This document shows positions 46,003 through 57,609 of a stretch of DNA of 64,000 bases, in pieces. A program made the position numbers and the translations under genes. The first letter of the stretch is position 1. Each line of letters begins with the position of its first letter. The stretch spans positions 82,445,552 through 82,509,551 of the forward strand of contig NC_057815.1 of NCBI RefSeq assembly GCF_910594005.1. The letters are read 5' to 3'. The DNA comes from Cervus elaphus. Its lineage: Eukaryota > Chordata > Mammalia > Artiodactyla > Cervidae. Below the pieces are notes generated by a model. The model worked only from the letters and a program-made list of their open reading frames with translations, did not search any database and had not been told where the DNA came from.

Positions 46003-46147
46003 GACTTCCTTGGTGGCTCAGAGGGTAAAGAATATGCCTGAAATGCAGGAGACATGGGGTTCAATCCTTGGCTAGGGAGGAGTCCCTGGTGGACAACAGT
46101 CCGTGGGGTCGCAAAGAGACAGATACAACTGAGCAACTAACACACTT
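46003..46147 (+). mobile_element. Bov-tA SINE with internal deletion
   Basis: Head GACTTCCTTGGTGGCTCAGA and tail AAAGAGACAGATACAACTG are present. The middle (CCACTCCAGTATTCTTGCC region) is deleted. Confidence 0.9.
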
Positions 46148-47239
46148 GAAACTCATGTTATCAGAATACACTCCATTCTATTTCTAAATTTTGTCATCAA
46201 TATAAAACATTCACTTACATTTTAAAACTTGTCATCTTTCTCTTTACTGCTTATAGGTGTTTCTTATTATGTGGTCTTCAACATCTGGTTGGTTAAAGGT
46301 ACATGCCCCTGGGAACTTCGCGTTCTTGATGTCCTCATTTGAAATAAGTTTTTGCTCCATGCCATGTATCCATCTCATTTCATAGTCATTTCCTAGACTT
46401 CTTTTTTTTCACTACTAATGAATAAATGTCATTCAGAATCTTTATTTAAAAGAGACTTCTACTATCGCCTTCTAACATTTTGATTCATTTTGCACACCTT
46501 TCAAAAATTCTTTGATTTCCTTGCATCATTACCAAGGGACTTTACCAGTTTTTTAAAAATATTATACTACTGTCCACAGGTCTCTATACAGCTTTATTCT
46601 TCATTCTTGCACACAGCTTATATTCCTTGGTTCTTATAACTAAGAATTTCTTGCTTAGTACACTCAAATAAATAACTCACTCTCCCTCCGTGTTTCTCAA
46701 TTGGCAAAACCTCAACTATAATTACTTTCAAAACTATGCCTAATTTACAGAAACAAGCAGAGATGCTGACTTGCCTACCTTTACATTTATGAGTACAAAT
46801 TTGGCATACATGATTGTACAAGCCTGTTGATAACACTTATTTTCATTGGCAGTTCACTTTTCCAGTATCAGAGACAATAATTCTACGCTTTCTCCTTAAG
46901 GAGAAATCCTCAGATTGACTCCTAGAATTACTTGTGACTGTGCAACAGTATTTTCTCCATGTGTTTTGGCATTGACATTTCTTCTTACTCTGTGTTTCTG
47001 AAGATTGTATTGCATATGCTTTTTATATTCTGAGACTAAACATCTGTACCTCATTGTGGCATCTTTCACATGCTGTTCTCTCTTTCTCTCACCTCATTGA
47101 ATGTGAAGCAGGAGAGACAGCAAAATTACTTGTTTAGAACATCATATTAATCCAATTCCATTCTTTCTTGATTAAACATTTTATATATTTTATATACTCT
47201 GAATATATATATATACTATTATTTATAATTTCATTCTCT
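46148..47239. other. Single-copy sequence, about 1.1 kb
   Basis: No gene or repeat recognised. Short TATATA tracts lie near 47180-47215. Confidence 0.5.
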
Positions 47240-47420
47240 TCCTTTTCTTGCTGACATTTTCACTAACTAGCAGACTCTATATTTCATTTAGTTCTCTCTT
47301 TTTATACATATATTTCTTCCTACCTCAAGTATATATACCTTGAGCATGGGATTTTTGTCTATTTTGTTCATTGAGGTACTCTTACTATCTACAATGCTGC
47401 CTGACCACTCATTTTGAGGA
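47240..47420 (+). mobile_element. Probable L2 LINE 3' fragment
   Basis: CTTGAGCATGGGATTTTTGT, then CTATTTTGTTCATTGAGG matches the L2 3' region (GAGGGCAGGGATTTTTGTCT type). Diverged. Confidence 0.5.
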
Positions 47421-47845
47421 CTGAAGGGAAAGCTCATTTTGTTCTAATATTTGATGCAGTCATGTAAGGATGTGATGCTTGGAGCTGTCTAAGGTATCTC
47501 TACTCTGTGGAGAAATATAGCTGATATTTTATGACTAGCAGGCAGAGTGGAATGTTATCAAAAGCCTGCTTGATATTGCTGAGCAATTTTAACAAATCCT
47601 TGCATCATCTACCTTCAGCTGCCTTCTTGTTACATGGGAATTATTAATGTGTTATTTTTATACCACCTTTACCTGTCTCTTGTTTTTGAAAACAAATCAT
47701 GCCATAACTAACAAGACTGTAATGGGCACAACTGAAAAGAGATTTAGTGATAAGGAAGACAGGTTAAAAGATAACATCCAGACTGAAACAAAGATCATCT
47801 TGCTGATTCCCCACTATAAATATAATGACTAATATAATTTTTAAC
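47421..47845. other. Single-copy sequence
   Basis: The 61-codon open frame at 47647-47832 has no recognisable feature. Nothing else seen. Confidence 0.5.
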
Positions 47846-47984
47846 TGGAGAAGGAAATGACAACCCACTCCAGTATTCTTGCCTTGAGAATCCCGTGGAC
47901 AGAGAAGCCTGGTGGGCTGCTATCCATAGGGTTGCCCAAAGTCGGAGACCACTGAAGCAACTTAGCATGCATGCATGCATGCAT
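47846..47984 (+). mobile_element. Bov-tA SINE, 5'-truncated, with GCAT tail
   Basis: Body only: GGAGAAGGAAATGACAACCC to GAAGCAACTTA, followed by (GCAT)5 at 47965-47984. Confidence 0.92.
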
Positions 47985-48124
47985 TGGAGGAGGAAATAAT
48001 TTTTAACATGATAGGAATACTGCTACTTTTGATACTACTAGTACTTATTACTTGTACTTACTGTTAATGCTGGTATTACTACTACTATTATTTATATCAT
48101 TGAAATTACCAGTTAATAATTATT

Positions 48125-48305
48125 GGACACTCACAATGGATTCAGCATGATTATTAAACCTTTAACGTTTTAATATATTTGATTTATACTGAAGTCTTAT
48201 TAAGAGAAAACTAAAACAATCTCCAATTTGTAGATGAGAAACTAAAGCACAAAAGATTAAGTTCCTTCAGGTCATATATTTAGTGAATAGTCAATATCAA
48301 CTCTT
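48125..48305 (-). mobile_element. MIR SINE, diverged
   Basis: Antisense MIR order with CCAATTTGTAGATGAGAAAC, TAAAGCACAAAAGATTAAG and TTCAGGTCATATATTTAGTG. Confidence 0.6.
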
Positions 48306-48319
48306 AATCTCTTCACTAT

Positions 48320-48508
48320 GTGTGCGTTAGTCGCTCAGTTGTGTCTGACTCTTTGCAGCCCCATGGACTATAGCCAGCCAGGCTCCTCTGTCCATGGAAT
48401 TGTTCAGCCAAGAGTAGGAGTGTAGTCATTCCCTTCTCTAGGTGATCTTCCCAACCCAAGGGTCAAACCCATGTCTTCTGCATTGCAGGCAGATATTTAC
48501 CATCCAGG
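48320..48508 (-). mobile_element. Bov-tA SINE, head end eroded
   Basis: Antisense: GTGTGCGTTAGTCGCTCAGT, TCTGTCCATGGAATTGTTC and CTTCTGCATTGCAGGCAG. The last part of the tRNA head is lost. Confidence 0.9.
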
Positions 48509-48911
48509 AGTATACAGTTTCTTAAAAAGATAAGTTTTGATAGGATGATGAAAGAAGGCAAAAATATTTGGCAGCTGAGAAATTGGGGGTGTGAGGGATG
48601 CTGACGCAGACCATTCCTTGCAGCCTCATTACGTTCTGACTTATCGTATCAAAGTTTTCCTTCATTTTTCTCTGTTTAGGAGAAAGTATTCCCATGAAAG
48701 TAAAATCTAGGCACATTTACTGCATATTAGTTTAGGATGGGGAAAGGAAATAGCATTGATCTATATTTCTCATTTTGCCATTTATAATATTATTTAACAT
48801 GTCCTAATTCCTACAATTTTAATAATAAATTGACACCAATTTTTACTGTGGAGTTTTGTACTAGGCATAGGCTCACTTTTCCATGACTTGTTAGAATATT
48901 AGTGGGCTAAT
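48509..48911. other. Single-copy sequence
   Basis: No feature recognised. Confidence 0.5.
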
Positions 48912-48925
48912 ATTGATGCAGCATG

Positions 48926-49007
48926 GGGCTTCCCAGAGTCCGCCTACCAATGCAGGAGACATGGAGTTCCTGCATTGGACACGATTTAGTGGCTAAATAG
49001 CAACAAC
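48926..49007 (+). mobile_element. Miniature Bov-tA (82 bp, internal deletion)
   Basis: The tRNA head (GGGCTTCCCAGAGTCCGCC) joins directly to the 3' tail (TTGGACACGATTTAGTGGC). A perfect 14 bp TSD, ATTGATGCAGCATG, at 48912-48925 and 49008-49021 shows it inserted as a unit or was deleted afterwards. Confidence 0.93.
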
Positions 49008-49021
49008 ATTGATGCAGCATG

Positions 49022-50011
49022 TAAAATGCAAACACTACATTTCTTTAAAAACAGGTAGAGTTCTTTTGAAAGCACATGGACTGTAAACATGCTGAGATAG
49101 GTAGTGACAGTATCTCTAGGTTCTTAGCATCCCCGACTTTCAGTTTACAGTTCTGAAAATTAAAAAGCCCTGACAAAAGAAATAATGTTTATTTCTACAT
49201 TTTATGCCCTGAAAATGTTAGTATTTGGAATATTTCATCACAGTGTTTAAAACTGAACTAATTAAATAAGGCAGAGAGCTACTACAAGTAACAAACTATG
49301 TAGCTAATGTTTGGGATTGCAAGGGGGAATACGGAGGCTTAAAACTTCTAGGTCTCATTCAAAGAATCATATTTTATATCCCTTGGAGTGTTAATATATA
49401 CCTTGTATTTTTGTTGACTTTCCTAAAAGTATCTACTCACTTTCAGTTTTTTAACAATTTACCCAATAAGAACCATTAATCTAAGAAAGAATATTGATGC
49501 TCTCAGAAAAATGCTTGTGAAAGATTTTTTTACTTATATCAGTTATATTCATTACATATTCTTAAGTCATTTAAAATATATTTTATTTTATTGTGAAATA
49601 TATTTCTTTAAAAAGTTAAATTGGAAATATATAGTCAAATGAATGAGGGTCACTAGATTATACACCTAAATAAAAATAAAATATAAATAGGCAAAGCACA
49701 ATTATAAGAACAGAAATTTAAGAAAAATAAATAAATTTAAGAAAAAAATTAAGAGAAATTTAAGAAAAAACGAGATAATTTTACTCTTTTTACAGTTATC
49801 TGGATTTTAAATATGGAGAGATATTTAAACATGACAAATGATTAAAATCGTATTTAAAACTATTCATACCACTCTAATTATATTATTTAAGCCATTTCAT
49901 GTGTTAGTTAATCATAAGCATCATTAATATTTTCTATGCTTCTTTACATCTTAAGGTCAAAAATAGAGATAAGAAACAGTCCAGTTGTGTTTTGTTTCTT
50001 CTAAATTCAAA
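49022..50011. other. Single-copy AT-rich sequence, about 1 kb
   Basis: Includes a short repeat of AAATTTAAGAAAAA units at about 49708-49770. Otherwise unrecognised. Confidence 0.5.
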
Positions 50012-50245
50012 AAAGTTATTTCTTTATTGGAGCATATAGTTGATTTATAATATTAGTTTTTGCTATATAGCAAAGTGAATCAGTTATTCATATACCTATC
50101 TCCACTCTTTTTTAGACTCTTTTCCCACATAGGTCATTCTTAGATATTGAGAAAAGTCCCCTGTGCTATACAGTATGTCCTTATTTTTAATTATCTGTTT
50201 TACATATGCTAGTGTATATATGTCAGTCCCAATCCCGCAATTTTA
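50012..50245 (-). mobile_element. Artiodactyl L1, 3' end
   Basis: Antisense text TTTATTGGAGCATATAGTTG, ATATAGCAAAGTGAATCAGT and CCTGTGCTATACAGTATGTC matches the artiodactyl L1 3' UTR. Confidence 0.85.
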
Positions 50246-50295
50246 ATACTCAGAATCAGCAAATTAAATCTCATGAAAATATCCACTTTTCTAAG

Positions 50296-50608
50296 TGAAA
50301 GTGCAAGTCACTCAGTTATGTTGGACTCTTTGCAACCCCATAGATTCTATAGTCCATCAAATTCTCCAGGCCAGAATACTGGAACAGGTAGCCTTTCACT
50401 TCTCCAGGGTATCTTCCCAACCCAGGGATCGAACCCAGGTCTCCCACGTTGCAGGCAGATTCTTTACCAGCTGAGCCACAAAGGAAGCCCAAGAATATTG
50501 GAGTGGGTAGCCTGCCCCTTCTCCAACGGATCTTCCTGACCCAGGAATTGAGCCAGGGTCTCCTGAATTGCAGGCTTATTCTTTCCCAACTGAGCTACCA
50601 GGGAAGCC
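50296..50608 (-). mobile_element. Dimeric Bov-tA SINE
   Basis: Two tRNA-Glu-like heads in tandem on one body: head ends at GAGCCACAAAGGAAGCCC (about 50478-50490) and GAGCTACCAGGGAAGCCC (about 50591-50608). A single perfect 13 bp TSD, CCACTTTTCTAAG, at 50283-50295 and 50609-50621 brackets both, so the dimer moved as one unit (Bov-tA3-like). Confidence 0.95.
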
Positions 50609-50644
50609 CCACTTTTCTAAGAATCTCCTCAAAAAGCTTGTTCC

Positions 50645-51185
50645 TTAGTTTAGAAAATATTTTTGAGTGTCTCTTATATGTCACTAAAATTTTCGACTTG
50701 CGCTCTAGCAGTAAATAATATAAGGAAAGCCCTGCTCTCATAGAGCTTATGTCCACTCAAGGCAAAATAGACATAAAGAATTGTTATGAAGACTGTAACA
50801 AGGACAATGTGAGAGAATGTGAGTTGGGTCAGGGGTTAATTTAAATAGAATGGTCAGGGAAGCCTTTCTTAAATGGTGAGCTATGAGCAGAGACCAGACT
50901 GGCAAGAAGCAGCCAAGCATGAGAGTATGTGGTGGCAAGGCACCTCCATCTGGGGGCACTCAAAGGAATATGCTTGTTCAAGTAACAGAAAGAAAGCCTC
51001 GGTGGCTAGAGCACAGAGAGTGTGGAAAATGTATGGAAATACATTTGCAAACAGCATAGCTGTACGGAAAATGAATTATACAAGAACAAGACAGGCAGCA
51101 GTCAGACGATTTAAGGAGCTCTTGGCATGGTCCAGGGGACAAATGAGGACCCGTGGACTAGGCAGTCATGGTAGATAGGGCAGAG
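50645..51185 (-). mobile_element. L2-like LINE, 3' portion
   Basis: Antisense: CCCTGCTCTCATAGAGCTTA, GAATGGTCAGGGAAGCC, GAGCTATGAGCAGAGACCAG, CAAGTAACAGAAAGAAAGCC and GGTGGCTAGAGCACAGAG follow the antisense 3' part of L2-type LINEs. The 101-codon plus-strand frame at 50873-51178 falls wholly inside and is not a gene. Confidence 0.7.
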
Positions 51186-52359
51186 CAGTTGATCTGCAGA
51201 GCAGATTCATCTGTTGACTTTTAAGTCTTTAATTAAATTGAACCTCTGCAAGTATTTGCTATTGATATTGTATTTTTAGATTCTAGTGTATCCTTGCATT
51301 TGGTTTTGCTTCCTAATTAATATAGCTTATTTGTTTTTCATTTAATCATTGATAATATTTACAGGTTGGGAAAAAACATATCTGGAACATAATAAAACAG
51401 TAAATCTGAGACTATTGTTACTTTAACTTCTAAGTATGGCAATAGAAGAAGAGGAATGCAATTTTTTTTAAAGGATAAAGTTATCTTTCATATAAATTAA
51501 ATATAGTGAGTTCGGCAGCTCAATAAGTTCTTTTGACAAACTGACTGTAATTTGACATATAGGCTAAGAAAGTTATTTGTTATTTTTTAGTTTTTCCCTT
51601 GAACAAAGATTTCCAAGTGCTTCTTTTAAAACTATCAACAGGAGATAGTTTTAGTGGAACACATTTTATTTGTCAGTATTACTGTACATAATTCTGCTTT
51701 TCTATAATGTGCATCAATGGCCCATTTTTAACTTTTAATATTAAAAGATGGAAATTCACATTATGTATGAAAGAAAATAGTCTATGCAGATCCAATATAT
51801 ATTTTCATGCAGAAGACCAAAAGCCTTGTATTCAGAGTGCTAAAATCCGCTTCAAGTCTATCTACTTTAGCTCCCTTCTTTGAGGCAGAACTTTCTTCAA
51901 GTCATTCTAAATAGTTTCCTACTTTAGTTCAAGTTCTGTAATGTTCATAATAATAGTCATGTACAGAATAAAAGAATACTAAGTCTCCTTAACTAGCTTT
52001 GATTTTTTTAAAATATTTAATTCAAAAAATGAAATAGTAAATTTAGCATAAGGAGAAGATCTGGATAAGTAATACCTCTTTACATCCAAGCTGTCACTTT
52101 TATAAAACTACATATTCTCCATCTTCCACATCTTCAGTATTCTCTGACAATTTAAAGTTCCTATTGATAGTCTCAATAAAACTTCAACCAGATCTATATT
52201 TTTAACTCATTTCAAACCAACTTTATCTAGATCCTTTTTGTTTAGTCTACACAAACTTTTCTGGAAAAAACAAAATTCAGTTTCTGAACTAGTGTATCTT
52301 TCAGTCATATCTTTCACTTAAAATATCCCTGTTCTTCTAGGACCTTCAAAACACTAATC
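51186..52359. other. Single-copy sequence, about 1.2 kb
   Basis: No gene or repeat recognised. Confidence 0.5.
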
Positions 52360-52575
52360 TGTCAAAGGTGAACTATGTTCTTCCTCCTCTAAGACACCTT
52401 TCTTGACTATTCAGTCAGTAGTAACTCTTCCTCCTCCTTGTGTTATTTATTTTATAAAATTCATGTGAGGCTTTGTTGATAATAGCTCTTTTCACTTGTT
52501 TGTTTTGGCACATGTTCATCTCCCACTTCTGTACATTGAGAGTGCATTTATCTTAATTTAAATTAATTCACAAGA
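52360..52575 (+). mobile_element. Possible L2 LINE fragment
   Basis: AAGACACCTTTCTTGACTAT, then CCACTTCTGTACATTGAGAG is an L2-like order but strongly diverged. Confidence 0.42.
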
Positions 52576-52848
52576 GACATAACACTCTTCATTTGAGCAG
52601 AATCTCTAATACCTCCATTGGCTTATACTTATTTCATTTATTTTCTTTCTGACCACTACAGTTACTTAAATTTGAAGACTCCATTCTGTACCCATTCCTT
52701 AGCATACAGAAAGGAAATGTTTTGTCACTCAACTAAACTTAGAGATGGATAGGGTTTTACACTTCATGTCATCGGTCAGTGTGACAGAGATAGAAATAAA
52801 TGGGTTTTAAAGTGATGAAATGTTTTGTCCAAAGATACGCAGCTAAGT

Positions 52849-53046
52849 GGGCTTCCCAGGTGTCTCAGTGATAAAGAACCCACCTGCCAGTGTAGGAGAT
52901 GTGGGTTTGATCCCTGGATTGGGAAGCTCCCCTGGAGGTGGAAATAGCAACCCACTCCAGTATTCTTGCCTGGACAATCCCATGGACAGAGGAAACTGGT
53001 GGGCTCCAGTCCATGGGGTTGCAAGAGTCAGATATGACTGAGCACG
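52849..53046 (+). mobile_element. Bov-tA SINE
   Basis: Full-length, from GGGCTTCCCAGGTGTCTCAG to GATATGACTGAGCACG, followed by a CA repeat. Confidence 0.94.
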
Positions 53047-53068
53047 CACACACACACACACACACACG
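53047..53068. repeat. CA microsatellite on a SINE tail
   Basis: About 11 CA units directly after the Bov-tA 3' end. Confidence 0.97.
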
Positions 53069-53129
53069 GCAATGTAGGGGAAGAGTAGGGACTAAAGTGA
53101 TCCTATCTGCTCTTTGCTTTTTGCTCACA

Positions 53130-53265
53130 CTCCAAAAATACCATTTGTCACACTATAAGTACTTGTTAATATGCCCTGTCTCTCCATTAAAACAAAAGCT
53201 ATAGAATCAACTTTTATCAGCCCAATGTCCAGCATATAGTAAGCATTTAACAAACAGGTGTTGAA
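53130..53265 (+). mobile_element. L2 LINE 3' end
   Basis: CCCAATGTCCAGCATATAGT, AAGCATTTAACAAACAGGTG and TTGAATTATT match the L2 terminus (GTGCCTGGCACATAGTAGG type). Confidence 0.62.
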
Positions 53266-54295
53266 TTATTTTTTCACTCTATCAGGTAGGAATTAATTTG
53301 CTTCAGTGTTCCACTCATCTCAGTTTTCCCTTTTAGTCATCATTTGCTTCCATTTTAAAATCTTTTTTCAATTTGTACTATATTTCCATTGACTTTAATG
53401 TGGCAAGGAAATAAAAAAAGGAGATTGTTAATTTATTTGAGGCCTTTCATCATCTTGGTGCATCAACTGGAAAAGGCCAAATGCAGAAGTGCTTGCCAAA
53501 GCGGCTTATGTATTCCTGTCAATTTCTGCCTGCTGAAAACATACTTCTTCCAAAGCAGCCAGCAATGAAGGGGTTTGGAGCCAAAAAGCAATGAGTCTGC
53601 CATCCTTTCCAAATTGTATCATGTTGTGCATTTGGAACCAAAAGCTAAGATATTTTATTCATTTCTTGTCACCAAAAGAAGCTTAAATGTTCTGTGATGG
53701 CTTTCAATGCAGGCAATCGGTGAAGCTCAAAGAAATGTTAACCGTGAACTGACCATGAAATCTTCAAACATTTCATCAAGTTTTCTGAAGATTCATTGTT
53801 TTGGAAAAGAAGGATCCACTTAGCAACCCTTAAAGGACAGAGTCTATAAAACCTACTAATCAAGAAGAAAATAAATTGACAGTGTGGGTATGCAAATTTC
53901 AAATTAGACCATAGTCCCAATGTCCCATGATTGCGTCCTTGTGATGATATCCATTATGTAACTATAAGCATGAATCTGACAAGTGTGTGGTAAACATCAT
54001 ATTGTGACTCTGAAAATAAGTGTGCTAAGTTTAACATTAAAGATGTATTTTGACACATATGTGCTTTTAGTAATTATAAACCAACTTCAATTTCCAGTTC
54101 CAATAATTCTATCTCAAAAACACACAGCAGAGCCTCTGTTTGCCTGTACAGTGTATATTGTTTGTGTGTACATCACTCCCTAAAGTATGATGATATGGTA
54201 ACCTTAATGAAGATAAAATAGGATCCACAATGCGTATCCTAAATATTTTGTCTTTTAAATATACAATCATTTCTCTCCTCTCTATAGATATAGAT
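53266..54295. other. Single-copy sequence, about 1 kb
   Basis: No repeat recognised. The part at about 53440-53730 has balanced composition and no repeat look. Confidence 0.5.
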
Positions 54296-55397
54296 CTTGT
54301 TGTTGCTGTTCAGTCGCTCAGTCATGTCAAACTCTTTGCGACCCCACGGACTGCAACACGCCAGGCTTCCCTGTCCTCCACCATCTCCTGGAGTTTGTTC
54401 AAACTCATGTCCATTGAGTTGGTGATACCATCCAACCATCTCATCTTCTGTCTCCCCACTTCTCCTCCTGCCTTCAGTATTTCCCAGCATCAGAGTCTTT
54501 TCCAGAGTCTGCCCTTCCATCCAGTGGCCAAAATATTGGAGCTCCAGCATCAGTCCTTCCAATGAATATTCAGGGTTGATTTCATTTTGGATTTACTGGT
54601 TTGATCTCCTTGCTGTCCAAGGGACTCTCAAAAATCTTCTCCAGCACTCAATTTTGAAGGCATCAGTTCTTCAGCACTCAGTATTTTTTATTGTCCAGTT
54701 CTCACACCCATACATGAATACTGGAAAAACCATAGCTTTGACTATACAGACCTTTGTCAGCAAAGTAATGTCTCTGCTTTTTAATATGCTGTGTAGGTTT
54801 GTCATAACCTTTCTTTCAAGGAGCAGGTATCTTTTAATTTCGTGGCTGCAGTGACCATCCACAGTGATTTTGCAGCCCAAGAACATGAAGTCTATCACTG
54901 TTTTCATTGTTACTGCATCTATTTGCCATGACGTGATGGGACCGGGTAGTGCCATCTGCATATCTGAGGTTATTGATGTTTCTCCCCACACTCTTGCCAG
55001 CATTTTGCATGATGTACTCTACATATAAGCTAAATAAGCAGGGTATCAATATACAGCCTTAACATATCCCTTTCTCAATTTTGAACCAGTCTGTTGCCCC
55101 ATGTCTGGTTCTAACTGTTACTTATTGGCTTGCATTCAGGTTATGCAGGAGGCAGTTAAAGTGGTCTAGTATTCCCATATTTTGAAGAATTTTCCACAGT
55201 TTGTTGTGATCCACACAGTCAAAGGCTTTAGCATAGTCTATGAAGTTTAAGTAGATGTTTCACTGGATTTCCCTAACTTTTTCTATGATCCAGCGAATGT
55301 TGACAATTTGATCTCTGTTTCCTCTGCCTTTTCTAAATCCACCTTGTAAATCTGGAAGTTCTCCGTTCACATACTCTTGAAGTCTAGTTTGAAGGTT
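54296..55397 (-). mobile_element. BovB LINE, 1.1 kb, with internal deletion
   Basis: Antisense BovB from TTGTTGTTGCTGTTCAGTCG to the RT region (ends near CTCTTGAAGTCTAGTTTGAA). A deletion near 54946 joins GATGGGACCGGG to TAGTGCCATCTGC and removes about 130 bp. The catalytic box reads YADG (frame 55049-54834, NNLRYADGTT), so it is inactive. Confidence 0.92.
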
Positions 55398-55780
55398 ATA
55401 TATACAGATACAGACACAGACGCAGATATAGATATAGACACAGACAGGGCTTCCCTGGTGGCTCAGAAGGTAAAGCATCTGCCTGCAATGCGGGAAACCC
55501 ATGTTCGATCCCTGGGTTCGGAAGATTCCCTGGAGAAGGGAATGGCTAACCACTCCAGTATTCTTGCCTGGAATTCTATGGACAAAGGAGCCTGGTGAGC
55601 TACAGTCCATGGAGCCACAAAGAGCTGGACATAACTGGGAGACTGACATGCATAGATATACACACATATACAATACAGATAGACATAGATATCTCTATAT
55701 CTCACATATATCTATACCTATATTTATATATTTAGTTATACCTATACTTCTGTATCTCTCTCCATCTACCTATTTATCTT
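55398..55780. repeat. GATA/CAGATA-rich microsatellite region, split by a SINE
   Basis: CAGATACAGACACAGACGC and ATAGATATAGACACAGAC at 55405-55446, then TAGATATACACACATATAC and TATCTATACCTATATTTATA at 55653-55780. Bov-tA lies between the two halves. Confidence 0.88.
55447..55652 (+). mobile_element. Bov-tA SINE inside a microsatellite
   Basis: Full-length from GGCTTCCCTGGTGGCTCAGA to ACTGGGAGACTGACATG, with an 8 bp loss in the CTGGAGAATCCCATGG region. Confidence 0.94.
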
Positions 55781-55947
55781 GAGAACCAAGTATCCTGTTT
55801 ACATTTCAAACAAGGAGACAGTGCCCCCTATCATTTCTATTTATTACTTTTTACATGTTTTTATTAAAAATTGCTCATTTAATTTGCTTCCAATTTTTAT
55901 TCAGCACATTGTTATTTTCATCAAAAATTTAGCAATAGTAAATGCCA

Positions 55948-56254
55948 TGAAGCAATGGGACTGGATGCCATGATCTTTGTTTTTTGAATGCTGAGTTTCA
56001 ATTCAGCTTTTCACTCTCCTCTTTCACCTTCATCAAGAGGCTCTTCAGTTCCTCTTAGCTTTCTGCCATAAGGGTGGTGTCCTCTGCATATCTGAGGTTG
56101 TTGATATTTCTCCCAGCACTCTTGATTTCAGCTTGGGATTCATCCAGCCCAGCATTTTGCATGATATAATCCTCATATAAGTTACATGAGCAGAGTGACA
56201 ATATACAGTCTTGTCATTCTTCTTTCCCAATTTTGGACAGTTCATTGTCCCATG
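55948..56254 (-). mobile_element. BovB LINE, internal fragment
   Basis: Antisense BovB from GGGACTGGATGCCATGATC to GACAGTTCATTGTCCCATG. It covers part of RT only, lacks the 3' end, and is a separate piece from the copy at 54296-55397. Confidence 0.88.
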
Positions 56255-56467
56255 TAAGCAAATTACTTAGTCATGACTATATGACCAAGACATAGCCCCC
56301 GTTTCCTCCATTGAAAACACACATCTTTATTCCTCAGTCAAGTACCAGATACAACCCTGAGCTTGTATTTAAATATAAAAGCTTGTATTAAATATATGAG
56401 CTTGTATTGTGTGATATAAAAGTTACTTATTTTTAACACTAGAGTAACGTAGAATATGGCAAAATGT

Positions 56468-56660
56468 GGGAGTTCCCTGGTGTCTCAGATGGTAAAGAAT
56501 CTGCCTGCAATGCGGGAGACCTGAGTTTAGTCCCTGGGTCTGGAAGATCCCGTGGAGAAAGAAATGGCATCCCATTCCAGTATCCTTGCCTGAAGAACCC
56601 CATGGACAGGCTGCAATCCATGCGGTCACAAGAGTAGGATGCAACTTAGTGACTAAACAC
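56468..56660 (+). mobile_element. Bov-tA SINE
   Basis: From GGGAGTTCCCTGGTGTCTC to GCAACTTAGTGACTAAACAC. A short deletion removes the GAGGAGCCTGG part. Confidence 0.93.
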
Positions 56661-57217
56661 ACACATCCTTCAGCTTGGCTGTAAATATGTATTCCCTTTC
56701 ATCTTTCCTGATAAGACAGCCATCTAATCAATTTTGCTGCTCTCATTTCAGACCTAAATTCAATACAATCTATAATTTAACTCTCATGAGAGAGTTAAAC
56801 AGAATGAATTCAGTGCTTTTTAGTCTGAATTGGAAGATTTGAGGGCACATTTACAAAACACTCACCACTGTAACTGTGTAATGGAGATAAACCTGAAAGA
56901 CTTGTCTTGATATATATTCTGGAGCTCACTAGTATTTCCTTGCCTCTCAGGAATTAATGAAGCTTTCGTGTCCATCATATTTGAGCAAGATCAATAAACT
57001 TCAAGTTTTTAAGATGGCTGTAATACCTGTCAGAGATAATGACTATTTGCATGTTTTGTGCCTGAGCACTGGATTCTATGGCTAATTATTCTCAAGAAAC
57101 TGAGGGGCAAATACAACAAGGAAGCTTATATAGTAATTAATAGAGCTCTATAGTGAGATTTTTGAATTTTATTTTACATGGAAAGATGTTTAGAGATATT
57201 TGTTGATACCTAAATTC
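56661..57217. other. Single-copy sequence with a perfect short hairpin
   Basis: A 10 bp inverted repeat with a 4-base loop lies at 56776-56799 (TTTAACTCTC, ATGA, GAGAGTTAAA). The octamer ATTTGCAT occurs near 57046. No repeat family recognised. Confidence 0.5.
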
Positions 57218-57609
57218 TCAGTTCAGTTCATTTCAGTCACTCAGTTGTGTCCAACTCTTTGCCACCCCATGGACTGCAGCACGCCAGGCTTCCCTGTCCA
57301 TCACCAACACCCAGAGCTTGCTCAAACTCATATCTATTATGTCAGTGATGCCATCTAACTATATCATCCTCTGTCACCCTCTTCTCCTCCCACCTTCAAT
57401 ATTTCCCAGCATCAGGGTCTTCTCCAATGAGTCAGTTCTTTGCATCAGGTGGCCAAAGTATTGGAGTTTTCAGCTTCAGCATCAGTCCTTTCAATGCATA
57501 TTCAGGGCTGATTTCCTTTAGGATTGACTGGTTTGATGTCCTTGCAGTCCAAAGTACTCATAAGGGTCTTCTCCAACACCACACTTCGAAAGCATAAATT
57601 CTTTGGTGC

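Noticed and set aside
50873..51178. 101-codon basic open frame
   Set aside because: It falls entirely in an antisense L2-like LINE. Its text follows the repeat and not a gene.
54296..56254. One BovB copy spanning both BovB blocks here
   Set aside because: The second block (55948-56254) repeats RT positions already covered by the first instead of continuing upstream, so they are separate pieces.
56776..56799. microRNA precursor
   Set aside because: The stem is only 10 bp and there is no extended pairing around it.
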